Shown: positions 1-11,823 of the stretch, piece by piece
Numbering within the stretch: the stretch's first letter is position 1
How the letters are laid out: each line of letters starts with the position of its first letter
From: Hyalella azteca
Taxonomy: Eukaryota; Arthropoda; Malacostraca; Amphipoda; Hyalellidae
Assembly: GCF_000764305.2 (NCBI RefSeq)
Contig: NW_025943805.1
Location: 303,466 to 367,465 of the forward strand
DNA length: 64,000 bases
Reading direction: 5' to 3'
Notes under the pieces: model-generated
Told to the model about the DNA's origin: nothing
Database searches by the model: none
What the model saw: only the letters and a program-made list of their open reading frames with translations
Position numbers and translations under genes: made by a program

Positions 1-116
1 AATAACATCTTTATTGTGTGTACTATATTCCAAGAAACAGACGTCAGGTAAAAGAACAATTAAAGTACATATGTTTCTTAACACGTTTCTTGCAATTGTA
101 TCTTATTTTACTTTAG

Positions 117-197
117 TTGGGGTAGCCATATATATTGCTCGGGTACAATCTGGCTGGTCAGAGCGGTCGGAGAAACTGACCTGATCGAATGCTACTG
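117..197 (+). CDS. candidate internal exon, unrecognised
   Basis: A pyrimidine-rich tract ending in TTTACTTTAG precedes 81 bases that are free of stops in one frame, and the segment ends at ACTG followed by the donor GTAAGAATT. Both ends split a codon at the same phase, so the piece could be skipped without shifting frame. The predicted peptide holds two Cys and two Trp in 27 residues, and no family is recognised. The donor sits in a short run of repeated GGTAAG motifs (to about 235), which could create a false donor. An open frame this short is expected often by chance; the paired splice signals are the only positive evidence. Confidence 0.22.
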
Positions 198-1311
198 GTA
201 AGAATTACTCATGGTAAGCAGCATGGTAAGAATTAAGAATGACATGCAAGTAATGCACAGACGGACATTTTCGCGGACAGTTTTATAGAAAAATTAACCG
301 GCGACGAAATTCATCAATCAGATATATGAAATAAACAGTTTGTTTGAACAATATTTTTTTTATGAATCAATATTTTGTTAGAATTTGTCTTGGCCATTTC
401 TGAGTTTGTGTTAAAATTCGGATTTCGAGAGAGAATTCTTTTTTTTTTTGTCAGCACAACTTTTGAATGCAAGTAAATATATATATACACCTTATCTATA
501 AGCGAAATATAGATCAAATATTTAACACTGATTTATATGAAATATAAGTACACTTAATTTTATATACTTGCATTTAAAAAATTACAATCTATCATGCATT
601 TCGAAAACCTTCTATGTGAACATTTCTATATATTTTTTTAAATAACATAAAAAACTTCTACAAAAATTAAATGCTCATTAGCAGTAACCCTTAATTAATT
701 TTATTCTCACAATTTTTTAAAATACTCCGAAGGATAGGAGCTCATTCACGTTATTTGTGAATGTGAATGTGGCTTTATTCTTAAAATCAACAGAACATGC
801 ACGGGAAGACTCCATGATTCGTTACCGTACACGATCATTCAATCTAACAATCAACAAGTTAATCAAATTCATAATTTGATAAGTAGCAATTGATGAAATG
901 GAATTTAGATTTTGACGATGACTTCTCATTCAATTCGATTATTGCGGACCAAGAATTTCATGAGGCAGGTGCAATTTTACCCTGAAAGACCAAAGGGCAA
1001 AATTTATGACTGATTAAGAATAAGAAACAAAGCGATATTCGCAAAATAGAAATGTTTTATGTTGGCAAACAATTCTGAATTTTATGTGATACATGATCGG
1101 GGCATGAATTCATGGCGCGTAGCCAGGCATATATGCATAGTTTAATTGTACCTGCAATCTTTGGAGAAATGACAAGGTGTAATTAACGCCTTCAATCTTT
1201 TTCGTAGAAAAATCGCAACCTGAGCCAGCTTTATGTAGCCAGCCGCTAGTGCAAGGCGTCTGGAAACACAAAGAGTCTCAAAAAATCCTTCTCATTAGAA
1301 AGATATCGTCC
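198..1311. other. AT-rich non-coding stretch
   Basis: AT-rich sequence with a T run near 440 and several short A/T homopolymers. Only one 60-codon-class frame is present, and it is dominated by Ile, Lys and Asn as expected of random AT-rich DNA. No RNA gene, transposon end or convincing splice pair was seen. Confidence 0.5.
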
Positions 1312-1599
1312 CTACATAGCCTGATTGTCTGGGCCTGATAGAAAAATCTTCCTTCGTCCCTGCGGCTTGTGTGACTCGACAAAATTTAGGGAGCTTTTGC
1401 TGTCATTGTTCTTCGCAGCAACAGAAACAAACTCCGGGCAAATGTCTATTACGCTGTCGTAAAGATGTATGGCGACAATGGGCACCAGGCCAGCATGTTC
1501 TGCTAAATACTTCGTAAAACACGAAGCATTGTGCCGAGCCGGATGAGATGCATAAAGGAAGAGAGCTACCAATTTGTTGCAGTCAAAACGCCCTTGATT
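1312..1599 (-). CDS. open frame, possible terminal exon, unrecognised
   Basis: A stop-to-stop minus-strand frame of about 95 codons ends at a TAG just inside 1312. It lacks an ATG near its 5' end; the first possible start is TTG at 1572. The amino-acid composition is balanced (Cys, His, Asp, Val) rather than the Lys/Asn/Ile bias of random AT-rich frames, which is why it is listed. The motif TTTATGCATCTC near its start recurs about 150 bp upstream on the same strand (around 1690-1715), hinting at an old local duplication. No family is recognised and no strong acceptor was found. It may be a decayed gene fragment or chance. Confidence 0.22.
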   Translation of the reverse strand, partial: NQGRFDCNKLVALFLYASHPARHNASCFTKYLAEHAGLVPIVAIHLYDSVIDICPEFVSVAAKNNDSKSSLNFVESHKPQGRRKIFLSGPDNQAM

Positions 1600-2260
1600 T
1601 CAAGTAGAGTACGTCATTCCATGGCAATTTTTTTCAGACTTATACTCCACAAAATATTTTCTGAAAGCATCTGGTTTTTATTGGCAATGTGGGCGAGATG
1701 CATAAAACAAAAAAATGCCACTCGTTTGTGGCACAGAAACTAACAATATTTCACTCGGGCGTGCCTTACAAGTACAGTCGTATAGCAGGAATTAAAAACA
1801 CGCTTTTATGGCTCCCTGGACAAATGACATACAAGGAAAGTTAAGAAGCTCCTGGCTGGAAACTAATTAGATTCAGAGAGATTTTATAGTCTCTAAGTAA
1901 TGAGGGGCAGATGCAAATAGTGATAAGAAGCCTTGCTGCAGATCATAAACTTAACGACTCGTGTTCTGCTAGGAGAGATTGCCAGCGTAACTCTTCCAGC
2001 TGAAGAATGCAGCTGGTAAACACTAGAAGGATATTAAGTTTCTATTGTTTTTTTTTTCAAACGAACTATATTCATGAAAATATTTCAACAAGCAGTTTTC
2101 TTGTGAATTTAGTTTGCACGCGAAATATTCTTATAATTTTACAGAAATGAGTTGTAATTATATTAATTACAAATTGTATCTTACTTTGTTTGATTTTCTT
2201 GATTAATTCTTTAAAGTCCTATTCCCCTTACATGAAAGTTTGTTTATCAGAATATGTAAT

Positions 2261-2300
2261 ATATGTAATAATATCCCATAATATGTAATAATATCCCATC
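2261..2300. repeat. 20-bp direct tandem duplication
   Basis: The unit ATATGTAATAATATCCCAT occurs at 2261 and again at 2281, with one difference at the last base. This is typical of replication slippage. Confidence 0.85.
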
Positions 2301-3058
2301 CGGTAATATGTACGAATATTGGAAGAGCCACAAAAAGTACCTGATCGAAGCCTGAAGCTTGTTCGTCCATGTGCCTAACTTGTTTGGACGGACAGTTTAA
2401 TGTCCACTTGAGTGAGTTCTCTCATTAATATCTTGCTAAGTTAATGTGATATCATGGCAGGTCGTGCTGGCGCGTGAAAGGTGTTCGCAAGCAGCAGCAC
2501 GACTCTCTTCATAATAATCTCGCATTACCGGCATTTACAAGCAGTAAATACATGAGACGTGGTACGTGTGATCTGAGGGAGAGTTTACCATATACATTCA
2601 ATGACATCGATCGACTTGTGGATTGTTATTTATGATATACAAAATCTTATCAATTCAACGAACTAAAGTTTACATTTTTAAATAAATTTCTTGGCGAGAA
2701 AATGACTCGAAGCGTCAGTGCGAGAAATAAGTTTCTGGATATTTTCCATTAGTTGGTAATAATGTATAGCTGAAATAACATTACATTATTATGAATACGA
2801 ATATTGAATATTTAATAAAATGCAAAATTTATTGAATAGATAATAAGAGAAACCGTGTAAAACAATTGAATGTTTCACAATTGAGTTATGACATTAATTC
2901 GTGTAGTTCTCTAGCTGTTATTAATAAGATCGTTCATCACCTCATGACATAGTGAAATAAATTCCCGAATTGCAAACTTGGAAATAGTTCTTTCCTTCTT
3001 TTTTTACGACGCTATTTAAGTAAGCAGTTTAAGTTCGCTAATATTGCGAACAATAGAT

Positions 3059-3080
3059 GTATATATATATATATATATAT
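3059..3080. repeat. TA dinucleotide microsatellite
   Basis: About ten consecutive TA dinucleotides. Confidence 0.9.
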
Positions 3081-4159
3081 AGTGTAGTATTTTATACAAT
3101 GGTGTGTATATATTATTTCAGCAAAAACGTGTATGCATTCTTATTGTGTGCTTTCCCCGCTGCATGATTCCGCAATACAATTTGAATAATTAGTTTCAAA
3201 AGATTCTCTGCGTTTAAATTTGAAGAAAGTTACGTTAAATTCAAATTTTAAGAATGACTTGTCCGCTAAGAGCGTCAAGTCATTTAAAAAATGAATATCT
3301 TCATAATCTCCTTGCCTTCAAATAACGAGGCGGGGTTTTGAGAAGATACATCATCTGATATCAGCAAAAGGGGTTAATGCCTCTCCTAATTTACTGATTC
3401 AACACACATAAATGCTTGCAGTATGACTACACTGATGATTCATGTATTCTATTTAGTTATAAAAAAATTTTATTGGCTAGTCCAGCCCAAAGCCAAGCCC
3501 CGATTCGTCATTTACCAGTCTTTTGTAAATTCCGGAGCGGCCACTCATCCTTTTTTTGTTAGCAAAGAAAGAAGATACAGTAGGAATCTGGCCAGATAAG
3601 CTATATCATATGAACTAAAGTATTCTCCAGAAACACATACTTTGGACCCCGAGGACCCAATTAACAAGTTAACTGAAGCAACCTGCCTGTTTTTTGCTAC
3701 AATGCGGAGGTCCGTCGTGGAATCGTTAACTGTCGCTCTTGGTCCTAAATAGGATCGTTAAATCACGTTCCGAGTCTCGTCGAGTTTCAGCTTCGACTCA
3801 TTTTGAATAATTAGAACCGATTGAGAGTGTGCCCCTATAATTTTAATGAAGACCAAAAGACTCTACAACATCGTCCACATTTTTTACTACGATCTTGAAT
3901 GACATGACTCCATTTTTGCACATATACAGACTATTTGCTTAATTGAAATTTCCTGGATTATTGAACAAAATAAAAAACGAGCTGATGATATAAAAATATA
4001 ACATCTTCCTGACAATAGAATTTAGTAGCGATTTTTTTCCCCAAAATTTTCTGATTTTATAATGGACAAATTATTCAATTAGTAAAAATTACATTAGAGA
4101 AATGAAAAATTTTTGATGAATGAACAAATTTATTGAGAAAACCTTTTAATGAATGGACG

Positions 4160-4575
4160 TGCAAGTAATTTATTGTGATTATAAAGAGTATTCAAGCGTA
4201 GCATGCAAATAGTTTACAATGATTGTACGAAGTGTTCAAGCGCAGCATGCAAGTAGTTTACAATGATCGTATGAAGTATTCAAGCGTAGCATGCAAGTAG
4301 TTTACAATGATTGTACGAAGTATTCAAGCGTATCATGCAAGTACTTTACAATGATTGTACGAAGTGTTCAAGCCTAGCATGCAAGTAGTTTACAATGATT
4401 GTACGAAGTATTCAAGCCTAGCATGCATGTAGTTTACAATGATTGTACGAAGTATTCAAGCGCAGCATGCAAGTACTTTACAATGATCGTACGAAGTATT
4501 CAAGCCTAGCATGCAAGTAGTTTACAATGATTGTACGAACTGTTCAAGTTTAACATGCTAGTAGCTCGCAATTAT
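4160..4575. repeat. 44-bp minisatellite, about 9 units
   Basis: Units start at 4200, 4244, 4288, 4332, 4376, 4420, 4464 and 4508 with exact 44-bp spacing. They open with AGCATGCAAGTAGTTTACAA and close with GTATTCAAGCG. Units differ by a few substitutions (GTATT/GTGTT, CGTAGC/CCTAGC). The flanking copies before 4200 and after 4551 are degenerate, as expected where unequal exchange no longer homogenises the edge. Each unit carries the palindrome GCATGC. Confidence 0.95.
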
Positions 4576-4624
4576 TTAGTTGACCTTCATTATTCTTCAA
4601 AGAAAGCTTCTCAAATGACCAATG

Positions 4625-4649
4625 CCAATAAAAAGAAACAAAATAAATG
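4625..4649 (+). repeat. A-rich tail motif shared with 9591 and 48124
   Basis: The string CCAATAAAAAGAAACAAAAT and the following AAATG recur exactly at 9591-9615. The core GAAACAAAATAAAT recurs a third time at 48124, where it runs into an AAAT microsatellite. A shared A-rich end with unrelated upstream sequence resembles the 3' tail of a retroposed family, but the bodies were not recognised. Confidence 0.4.
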
Positions 4650-4742
4650 AATGAACAATTGATTCAAGATCATATTATAAGTGGAGTAGCTCAAAGTAAT
4701 AGTCTGTCTACCGTTTCAAATTTTCCACCATGTATGTTTAAA

Positions 4743-5214
4743 CTCGACTCGACTCGAATCGACTCAAATCGACTCGAATCGAATCTAATCGACTCGAATC
4801 GAATCTAATCGACTCGAATCGACTCGACTCGACTCGACTCAAATCGACTCAAATCGACTCGAATCGACTCGAATCGACTCAAATCGACTCGAATCGACTC
4901 GACTCGACTCGACTCAAATCGACTCAAATCGACTCAAATCGACTCAAATCGACTCGAATCGACTCGACTCGACTCAAATCGACTCGACTCGAATTGAATC
5001 CACTCGAATCGACTCGAATCGACTCGAAGCGACTCGACTCGACTCGATTCGAATCGACTCGAATCGAAACGACTCGACTCGACTCGACTCGACTCGACTC
5101 GACTCGACTCGACTCGACTCGACTCGACTCGACTCGACTCGACTCGACTCGACTCGACTTGACTTGACTCGACTCGACTCGACTCGACTTGATTTGACTC
5201 GAATCGACTCGACT
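4743..5214. repeat. GACTC-based simple satellite
   Basis: A mosaic of GACTC, GAATC and AAATC pentamers covers about 470 bp. The first part is mixed in 10-bp blocks (GACTCGAATC, GACTCAAATC), followed by a pure GACTC run around 5073-5158. On the minus strand the pentamer keeps a frame open and yields a Ser-Arg-Val-Glu repeat peptide of about 104 residues, which is a by-product of the repeat rather than a gene. Confidence 0.95.
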
Positions 5215-5277
5215 CGTTAAAAAGGATTGATGCAACAAATTCTGTTCTTTGATTTTTAGCTAAGCGCTAGAACTTAT

Positions 5278-5400
5278 GAGGCGTAGTGAGGCGGAGATAA
5301 GGGCCGCCGAGGCGTAGTGAGGCGGAGATAAGGACCGCCGAGGCGTAGTGAGGCGGAGATAAGGGCCGCCGAGGCGTAGTGAGGCGGAGATAAGGACGGC
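5278..5400. repeat. 31-bp GC-rich minisatellite, 4 units
   Basis: Units start at 5278, 5309, 5340 and 5371, each beginning GAGGCGTAGTGAGGCGGAGA. They alternate GGGCC and GGACC near the end. The array lies 60 bp from the pentamer satellite and stands out by GC content. The minus-strand frame across it is open only because of the repeat. Confidence 0.93.
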
Positions 5401-6243
5401 TCGTGAAGAGGCTCATCAAAGGCGACGCTGTGCAGGCCGTCTGCCTGATCGTCTGCTGAATATGGCGGCGCGACAGCGGCGATAGCGAAGAGCAGACTTC
5501 TTTATACGACGCATATGAGGATGAATGGGCATCCATCAGAGCTCACACACCTGTTTACGTGGATGTAAACTAGCGTTTGTAAAAACTAAGTAACCTGCGC
5601 AGAGATTATCTTGATGCTAAACATATATTGATTATCTAAACATGTCTACTTTCCCACATGTATTGATGCCAGCTTAAATTATAGATAAGAAAACGAAGAT
5701 GATCGTCTCAATGATTGAATTCTTGCAATAATTTTTGTTCAATATCTTAGAAGAACTTAAAGTTTCCTTGATTATCAAGAACGCCCGTCTTATCAGGCAT
5801 CTCTGAAGGTGTGAGAAAAACATATCGTCTAGAGGCCCCCAAACGATGTTTTCAAATCATTATGCAAAAATACTCGTGCGCAGCATTCAAGAAGCTCATT
5901 CTTCTCAGAGCTGTTGGCAATAAATCTTTAAATGGAAATTTGACTCTTTTATTAAACATCACATAAGAAGGGCCTTTATGGCACTGCTCTTACGATGCAA
6001 TGAGCGTTCAAGAGCCTCAGTGTACACGAAACAATGAAGCGTTCATAGTAAAGCAGGGGTTTTATCACCGCATGGCCAGACTTGATGACTGCTAATCAAC
6101 ACCGAACACTGAGCATTTACTCCCCTAATTGACTGTATGCAAAGGAAACACTCTAGTGTGTGGACAAGAGACTCTTTTACTGCTCGGCCAATTTACAGCT
6201 TTACTTCAAGCTTGCAGTCCCATGTAACTGCTTACAAATTAGA
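5401..6243. other. non-coding stretch
   Basis: A GC-richer shoulder next to the 31-bp array (to about 5545) grades into AT-rich sequence. No gene, RNA or transposon end was recognised. Confidence 0.45.
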
Positions 6244-6431
6244 GCCATGTGATCTTGAGTGGTCTTCGCATGTCTTTTCTTGAAGACGTTGCCATGAGAT
6301 CTTGAGTGGTCTTCGCATGTCTTTGCTTGAAGACGTTGCCATGTGATCTTGAGTGGTCTTCGCATGTCTTTGCTTGAAGACGTTGCCATATGATCTTGAG
6401 TGGTCTTCGCATGTCTTTGCTTGAAGACGTA
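6244..6431. repeat. 47-bp minisatellite, 4 units
   Basis: Units start at 6244, 6291, 6338 and 6385 with exact spacing. They share CTTGAGTGGTCTTCGCATGT and end in GAAGACGTT. Units differ at one to three sites. The overlapping minus-strand frames with a repeated Lys-Thr-Cys-Glu-Asp-His core are artefacts of the array. Confidence 0.95.
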
Positions 6432-6595
6432 GCATAGTTTTAAAACCGGTAACCCAATCTACTGCTTCACTTTCAATCTAGTATATTATTCGTCAATTTA
6501 GAATGTAGATAAAAGATATAAGAATTTAGATACAAATTGCAAAATTTATTTGTTTCAATCAGTTCTAATAGACCAAACAAACAATACCACAAGTT

Positions 6596-6814
6596 TTAAA
6601 CCCTCCTTGTTAACTCCTTGTTAAGTTGTTGAGTCCTCTTAATTAGTAAATAAAGATTTTCTGGCAATTTTTGTTCCGTTGCGGTTTGTTCTTGCTTACA
6701 AGCTGATATGCATTGATGACAACTGCCTATAGGATAGGAGACAGCAGTGAGGCATGAAAGAAAAGCGGCAATTAATTTATTGAATCTGCCATGTAGCCTC
6801 GATGCATGATTTGG
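6596..6814 (-). CDS. candidate C-terminal exon, unrecognised
   Basis: A minus-strand frame ends in TAA at 6596 and stays open upstream to about 6856 without an ATG, so it is read as a possible last exon entered after AATCAG at about 6815. The peptide has a hydrophobic stretch (AAFLSCLTAVSYPIG), then a CxxCxxxC cluster, then a charged Gln/Glu/Lys-rich tail. An alternative is a 27-nt microexon inside it (6700-6726): CTCCTATCCTATAG precedes it, GTAAGCAAG follows it, and it is in frame. The peptide looks less biased than random AT-rich frames, but no family is recognised. Confidence 0.28.
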   Translation of the reverse strand, partial: PNHASRLHGRFNKLIAAFLSCLTAVSYPIGSCHQCISACKQEQTATEQKLPENLYLLIKRTQQLNKELTRRV

Positions 6815-6856
6815 GTCCTGATTTAAATTTACCTCAAAATTTTTATTGCAAATCAA

Positions 6857-8710
6857 TTAATTAATAAAATTTAACACACTTGATCATTTTCGTGTAGATC
6901 ACGTTAGGCAATTTGGTCTATGTAATTCTTCCGATGATTTAGGTTTACCCTAAGAATTATATAGATCCTTGCTTAGAGGCTTTAGGGTACATACGTGCAA
7001 TAGGTTCTGCCTTCCCGAGTAAAGGGCAGAAGTTGGTTGTGAGGAGAGTACCCTTCTTTTATTGAATTTCACGCCACATTAATCATGAGAACTCCTGCAA
7101 CATGACAGTCAGAAGCTAATTACGTTGTGATTCATTACCACATTACTTCCAACATAACGCTATTCATTACACTGAAATCCCTGTTACTTTGAAGAATAAT
7201 TGAAGGCAACGGCTTTATTATTTTAAATTTATGTCATTGTCGGGGGTACAATGATAAATGGGTCTTTTACATGCATTAAAAATGCTTAGTCTTTAGGTGT
7301 CGTTAATATATTGGTATTTTTTGTTCGGTTAAACGACACCAAGCATTGGAATGCGCAAGAATTCTTCAAGTCATTCAAATATTGCGTCGATGATGTAAAT
7401 AATTTGATTCCAGAATCTCAGTGAATTTCCGACTAGACTTAACCGTGTAAATTTATTTCAACTTATTTATAAATATTTTTCTGTCTAAAATGAAATCCAT
7501 ACATAATGAAAATAGAGATATTTACCAGGTTGGTAAGAAGGCAAAATTCCTTATTTTCTGCATTTTCGGCGATACATATTGAAAAAAGAGGAATTCACCA
7601 GGTTGATATAGAGAAAATTGACTTATTTTATGCATTTTCGGCCAGGTCACCATCCACCTGACAGCGCACGTCGGTTGTCGCAAGCGTCAAAGAGCCGATC
7701 TGTGCTTTATGTTGTCAGAGAGGAGGCTTGTTTATAAATATCACCCTGTGCGTAGTAAATAACCAGGAACAGACTAAACACAGCATCTCCCTAAAATGAT
7801 GGCACAAAATCTCCAATAATTTTACTACGGCCGTTACGGACCCCCGGAACGACCACATGTGGGCGAAACCCGAAAATTTTTCAATTAAAAGAATTTTGTG
7901 CTTAAACTATGAAGATATTTTCGTGCGTTACTATAGTACGTAAAGCGAGAAGTTATTAATGATTTTTATATTTTCTGAATATCTAACTAATTTCAAATCC
8001 AAACATATTGATGTTTTCTTATAGGTATGTAAGCCACCTTATCGGCCATCAACACTATACGGACCCGTGAAATATTTTACCCAAACATGAATAATTTACG
8101 AAAACAATCGAATAATTTGTAACCTTATGTATGCTCTCATTTATTTCAAAAATAGCTTCCCTGCGCGCGAGATTTTCGTCAAGATGGCCGTTATTTTGAG
8201 CGCACGAACAACTCTCCCGGGCAAAATATTTTCTCCACGCACTTGATTTTTCTAGCGCCCTTGAAACTTGAACTGCAACAACAAGCCTAGCATCCTCCCT
8301 CGCCTGGCTGCGGACGCTCCGTATCATTTTCAGGGATGTTCCGATCAGTGGTTCAAAGAGAGAATTTTTTCCAAAATATTGCTTTTGAGAATTATTATGT
8401 AATTTAAACGATGATTCCAATTTGGATTACTCTGTATACTCTTCGTTTTATACGAATCATCATAATTTTGTATGCTTTTTATGCTTTTTTACTCAGGATT
8501 TACATAAAAACTTGAGTATGTATGAGATTGAATAAAGACATGGATACATATGTATATTTTTCTGGGTATTTAGAGACTTCTTGAAATTATTAACATTTTT
8601 TTAACACCTTGCAAACTTAGTTTCAAAAATGTTTGACCAAAATATGCTAAAGCTCAATAAAATCATTTTTTTGCTCTATAAATTTTTTTTCTCAGTACAA
8701 CGGAATTCCC
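6857..8710. other. non-coding stretch with a GC-richer block
   Basis: AT-rich apart from 7640-7860 and 8130-8340. The first block contains TATAAATA at about 7731-7739, a possible core-promoter TATA, followed after about 60 bp by a seven-codon ATG frame, so no gene is called. The second block (GCGCGAGATTTTCGTCAAGA and following) has an open minus frame of about 121 codons with mixed composition. It resembles dispersed repeat DNA more than an exon, but that is an impression only. Confidence 0.35.
7501..7642. repeat. about 71-bp imperfect direct duplication
   Basis: Two copies share ACCAGGTTG and TGCATTTTCGGC at matching offsets (first copy from about 7501, second from about 7572), with substitutions between. 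It is an old tandem duplication. Confidence 0.7.
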
Positions 8711-9056
8711 GCTGAAATCAGATAGTTAAAATTAAAAAATTATTTACAAATTAAATGCGAAGATCACGTACGAAAGCCGTTTCCCTCGTTCAATAATTAA
8801 CGAACGTTCGTCCAAAGCTGATTGTTTTCTCAGAACTATTGAAGTCGCACTGAAATCCACCAATTAACAGAAAAAACACAAATTATCTGGAAGAATAACG
8901 AAAGCCTTTTTCAATAATTAGTGAACGCTCGTTCAAAGCTGATTTTATTCTCAAAACTATTGAATTCGCATTGAAATCGGCCAATTAACAGAAACAAATT
9001 ACAAATTATATGAAAGTATAACTAAAGCCGCTTAATAATTTGTGAACGTTTCTTCA
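8711..9056. repeat. about 125-bp diverged tandem repeat, 2-3 units
   Basis: The element beginning CGAAAGCC at 8771 recurs at 8899 and in degraded form at 9022. Each copy continues through TTCAATAATTA, GAACGTTCGT or a variant, CAAAGCTGATT and a GCACTGAAATC/GCATTGAAATC block. A partial copy of the second half precedes the first unit. Spacing of 128 then 123 bp and many substitutions indicate an old array. Confidence 0.85.
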
Positions 9057-11424
9057 AAGCGCCATTCTAGGGCAGTCACACGGACGCGGTCGTCGGAAAC
9101 GTCGCTGAAATCTGCCTCCTGTTTACGGGGCAGCGCGTCTCAGTATCTCGCACGATAAACACTGCGTGCACTGAGCACCAAAACATCCACGATAAGCGAT
9201 ACGACCACGAAAATTAATCCCAGCTTCCTCTTGAGTCCTGTGGGAAAGGTTCCTTGATGTTTCCTCTGTGTAACCTTGATGGAAATATATCAAATTTATT
9301 GACAAGTTTTATTATGTGAAATAAAAATAATGTATAATATTACATAATAATATTACTTGTTGCAAAATTTTAACATTCTGCGACTTCGCCTAGAAAAGAC
9401 CAGAAATAATTGAACAAAGCGTAATCCGTTCGATTTTCTTTATTCTCAATCAGATCTGACACTTTGAAATCTTACAGAAAAATATACACAAGGGTTTTTT
9501 TCTCTATTTGATATTGGGAACATTCTGATACAATAAGTATGTATTTTTTCTACAGTGCTTTCATAGAAATATTTTTAGCATTTAGGCGCACCAATAAAAA
9601 GAAACAAAATAAATGTTTTTATCAGGCCGTGTTAGAAGAAGTTCTGGTATCTACACGTACTTATGAAGAACAACAAGACAGAATCTAAAACAAAGACGTT
9701 CTTGTGCGCCCCGAACTGGCATCACTCGCCGCTAAGCCCATGGGTGCAGTTGTGTTTTTTCTAGCCTCTTCACCCGGGCAAATGCCCCCGACTCGTGCTT
9801 ATTTGTTTAGAGCTTCTCCTAGACGAGGGTCCTCAGGCAACTCACACACACCGTCTCCTTCAAATAGATTCCTTCGTTCCTTTGACGGTCATTAGGATAT
9901 CAAATGAAGTTGATTTTGCGAAAACTTATGGCAGCTCACCGGATATCTCCTCAGATTTTTTCGTGTTGCGATTCCACTTATATTGTAACAGTATAAAAAT
10001 GAATACCAAGCCAATGAGTCCAATTAAATTTTGAAATTACTCATACTTAGCAATTGTTATCTTTTTCCATTAATCAAATGTCAATGGTTATTGAAGCAAA
10101 ATTTGAGTTATAAATCATTGGAAACTTGAAGACTCTTAATTTTTCCTTACAATTTTTAAATTTTAGTTTAATTTGTTACATCATTCGAGCTGCAGCTTGT
10201 TTTGAAATAAGAAAAAAATGCTCGCAGAAGATTCATCAGAAGACTATAGTCTATTATAGCACTCAGAAGTTGCAAACTGCATAGCACGCATTAAAATTTT
10301 CCAACAGGCAGGAATGCTTCAATACAAACAACAAAATGTCGCATAGGCTTAATAATACGAGATATTGTGACGAGACGGGCTTCTCGGTCCCAAGCCACTA
10401 GGTACGAATTGCTTTGACGACGGTAAGTGTATACGAGACCAAAGCGTAAGGAAATTCTGGTGAAAATAACTCGCTTGAAAATTTAGCGCCGTCTGACTGT
10501 CATTTATATGTGTCATTTTTATATGTGTCTAACTGCTTATTAATGCTAATCTATTATTATTTTTATTATATTAGTGATAATTTATTATTTTTGGGGATAC
10601 ATATGTTTCGTTGCTAAATTTCTTAAAATTTATTTGAACTGACGAATGGTTTGAAGATTCCAAAAGTCATTAGCTAACTTAATTTATGGTATTTCAGATC
10701 AGCCAAGTTTTTCAAGACGCTTCGTAAATTTTTGAACTCAACTTAAAAATGTAAGAATTCGGTGTAAGCAAACCAATAAACCCCAGTTGTGGAAGTAAAT
10801 AGTGGACTTGCTTATGTTGGTTTGTATCTCATTAATTAATCTCATCTTATACCGAGTAAAACTCAAAGGCAATAAGTTACTAATAATAAAGTTAAGGCAA
10901 TAAGTTAATAAGTTCTAAAAAAAGATTTCTTATGTCACATAATAAAAGTATATTTTATTACGAAAAATGACCATTTTGCTAGAAGAACTGGGTAAATCAT
11001 TTGCTGCCAGATAGTAACAATGTTTAGAGCAGGCAAGTGATACCTGCGCTTCATTTTCATGCAGTGCATACGCATTTATTTTCAATCGAAAAATGATTCG
11101 CGATAAAACAAAATTTTTACATGTAAATTAATTAATTAATGAACAATTAATTCTATTTTAGCAGATTTATAGTTAGCTAGACTCATTCCTTGAGACTTTC
11201 GTGGCATCGTCTAGTGAAAACTGAAATATTCGGATCGCATGTACCCAACAAAACCAATCAATATAGAGCTTAATAATAAACCCTTACATCGTACCTTAAA
11301 TCATGGCTTCATATATGTTCCAGAAAGTTTTACAATTTTATGTGCGTGAAAAACATCATTAAAATCTAATCAATATAATCAAATTGAACATTGTTATATC
11401 ATAAGGGTTTACATTGTAAAATAG
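9057..11424. other. non-coding stretch
   Basis: Holds a GC-richer patch at 9060-9280 and another at 9690-9895. The second is open in two overlapping plus frames; the first of these gives a Pro/Ser/Arg-rich peptide of about 63 residues from a GTG. A donor-like GTAAGTGTAT stands at 10423 without a convincing partner. The remainder is AT-rich. Confidence 0.4.
9591..9615 (+). repeat. A-rich tail motif, second copy
   Basis: Identical over 25 bp to 4625-4649; the sequences before it differ. Confidence 0.4.
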
Positions 11425-11510
11425 CTCATGCTGTGTAGATTTCAGTGTACTGTACTGTATAGATATATCTCATACTGTGTAGATTTCATTGTACTGTACT
11501 GTATAGATCA
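11425..11510. repeat. 44-bp tandem duplication
   Basis: Two units beginning CTCATGCTGTGTAG (11425) and CTCATACTGTGTAG (11469) share GTACTGTACTGTATAGAT. Confidence 0.9.
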
Positions 11511-11811
11511 TCGTGTTCATCGACGGAAAAGAAGAATAAAAGAAATTTCCGAATTCATCAGCAAAAGTAATTAACAGTTTTAATGATGAAAGATAGGCTG
11601 AAAACATTGCACGCTTATATTTGAGACGAAACCGGAGATTCATACGTTGCATAATTTTCCTAAAAAATTTTTCTGCAGTCATATTAATTTGTTCAAAACT
11701 AATTATGCAAAAAATACTAAATATGACCATCTTCACGGATAAAATCACTAAATTTTTCTGCAGCCAAAAAACGAATGAATATTTTTCGTTGCGGAAAATC
11801 AATTTCGGGTT

Positions 11812-11823
11812 CAGAGGGCGCTG
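11812..11823 (+). promoter_or_regulatory. CTCF-core-like motif
   Basis: CAGAGGGCGCTG lies in a small GC-rich island and matches the zinc-finger core recognised by CTCF in bilaterian animals (CAG, a purine-rich spacer, GGCGC and T/C). A single 12-mer match is weak evidence; binding is inference only. Confidence 0.15.

Larger units (their letters stand above)
1600..4155. other. non-coding stretch with minor repeats
   Basis: Mostly AT-rich. It contains a 20-bp direct duplication (2261-2300), a TA microsatellite (3059-3080) and two GC-richer patches. The patch at about 2460-2640 has an open plus frame of roughly 58 codons. The patch at about 3603-3749 has one of about 48 codons. Neither has a good splice pair or a recognisable product, so neither is called as a gene. 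Confidence 0.45.

Noticed and set aside
3603..3749. 48-codon plus-strand frame in a GC-richer patch
   Set aside because: Balanced composition but no start, no splice pair and a length expected often by chance.
4924..5238. 104-residue Ser/Arg/Val/Glu repeat protein on the minus strand
   Set aside because: Entirely a translation of the GACTC pentamer satellite; no flanking coding sequence or conserved start.
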